The notes beneath the pieces are model-generated. The model did not search any database. It was not told where the DNA came from and saw only the letters and a program-made list of their open reading frames with translations. This document shows, piece by piece, positions 62,894 through 64,000 of a stretch of DNA of 64,000 nucleotides; the first letter of the stretch is position 1; the number at the start of each line of letters is the position of its first letter. This stretch comes from Tridacna crocea (lineage: Eukaryota; Mollusca; Bivalvia; Cardiida; Cardiidae), in the NCBI GenBank assembly GCA_943736015.1, contig OX031065.1, positions 18,366,427 through 18,430,426 on the forward strand, in the 5' to 3' direction. The position numbers and the translations under genes were made by a program.

Positions 62894-64000
62894 CCATGGA
62901 CAATACCAGCTTTTGTGGACTGTAGACTAAGATCAGACTGCACAGAACAAGCAGACTGATTCTTGATATGCTTTATCCAAGATTATAAATAGATCATCTC
63001 TTGATTTTGTAGCAGAAGTGTATTTGTAGCCATCAAGAAAATGAACCTCAAATGTGATCATACAGATTTTTTAAAAAGTGTTGCACAAGGTCTGAGTAGC
63101 AATAATGTGCTAATTTACTTACGAAATAGCATTCTCAGGTTTATAAACTCTAGTGACCCAGACATATGCATATGATTATGCTTTTGAGTTCCTGAAGATA
63201 CATTTTGGAAATGATTAGAACAAGATAATTAACCAATGAAACTATTTCAGTGCATAGAAATGATGACATGTACAAGTGCTGAGATGTAAATGATTAATAT
63301 TTCTGTTCAACTGCTGGCTGATCTATGCATAGCAGAAATCCAACTTCTTCACACGCACATGTATGTACCGAGTTTACTGTTGAATATCAAAATGTGAATG
63401 GATGGTAAATAGACACAGCATAGCATTTTGCAAATTATTAAAATACTTTTGTAACGCAAGTGAAAGTTTCTTAAGATTCGATACCATGTTGATGTGTACA
63501 GATTGGCATTGTTATTTATTAAGTTTAAGGAAAACCTTGATGTTGAGGGCTTGTTATTGATGGAAACCATTTTTTTTATGTACAAGAAGGTTTGTAATAA
63601 GAATGTGTAAATCAAATGACCTCTGCAGACAAATACAGTGACTGTAAATTGCTAATCTGCATTAGGTGTATTTATTTATGTTTATACTCTAATTAAACTA
63701 AGTAAAATTTATCTTATATTTGTGTTACTGAAAGTCTGAACTGAAAGATAACACGCAGAAATGAGAAATAATGTTGTTTCCCCTGATATCATAGTATGAT
63801 TACAATTAATCAGGTCTTTGATTTCCATGATCTGTGATAACCTTATTACCATATCCCATGTTGTGTGAAAATGATAAACAAGATATCAGTTACAAAATAA
63901 AGTACAAACATCAGTCATTGAAAAAAAAAAAGTACAGAAATGAGGAAGAACCGTGTTTCACCTGACTTAAAAGTGTGATTACAAACAATCCAACTCTGAT
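62894..64000. other. SF3B3 intron to window edge, no recognised feature
   Basis: AT-rich. GACTAAGATCAGACTGCA (62925-62945) echoes 17500 and 23500. Near the end, AGAAATGAG and GATTACAA..AATC motifs recur (63755-63815 and 63935-63990), a possible short duplication. Confidence 0.45.

Overview
The window is animal genomic DNA: split genes with GT-AG introns, dense decayed transposons, SSRs and a tRNA-derived SINE. The repeat types (satellite-carrying elements that end in a hairpin plus CTAA, and a Nin/V-like SINE tail) point to a bivalve mollusc, probably a heterodont clam. That taxonomic call is inference.

Two host genes are present, arranged head to head. On the minus strand, 39081 down to 363, is a complete COG4 gene (conserved oligomeric Golgi complex subunit 4). 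I resolved 22 coding exons by splice sites, reading phase and family homology; they sum to 2277 nt, giving 758 residues plus stop with no frame break. On the plus strand from 44136 is SF3B3 (SF3b 130 kDa subunit of the U2 snRNP). Eleven coding exons (467 codons) lie in the window and the gene runs off the right edge. COG4 and SF3B3 are also adjacent and head to head on human chromosome 16q22, so this looks like a very old gene pair.

Almost everything else is mobile DNA. (1) About 45-50 copies and fragments of a foldback MITE bounded by TTAA, with a central palindrome of about 50 bp, fill the introns of both genes. A rarer subfamily keeps similar tips but has a different palindromic core. (2) Seven Helitron-like non-autonomous elements occur; three share the same ends but carry unrelated or diverged tandem satellites of 145, 166 and 167 bp. 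(3) COG4 intron 1 (13.4 kb) and the COG4-SF3B3 intergenic region are nested transposon stacks. Boundaries there can be fixed by target-site duplications: hAT-like elements with 8-bp TSDs, MULE-like elements with 9-10-bp TSDs, a P-like element with inverted repeat arrays and a broken THAP domain, and a Tigger/pogo element that contains a smaller element carrying the start of a zinc-finger gene.

Layout: 1-39081 COG4 with MITE-filled introns; 25564-38973 its giant first intron; 39082-44135 intergenic/5' region, a minisatellite stretch then TE on TE; 44136-55501 SF3B3 exons; 55502-64000 a long SF3B3 intron with one hAT and one Helitron-like element.
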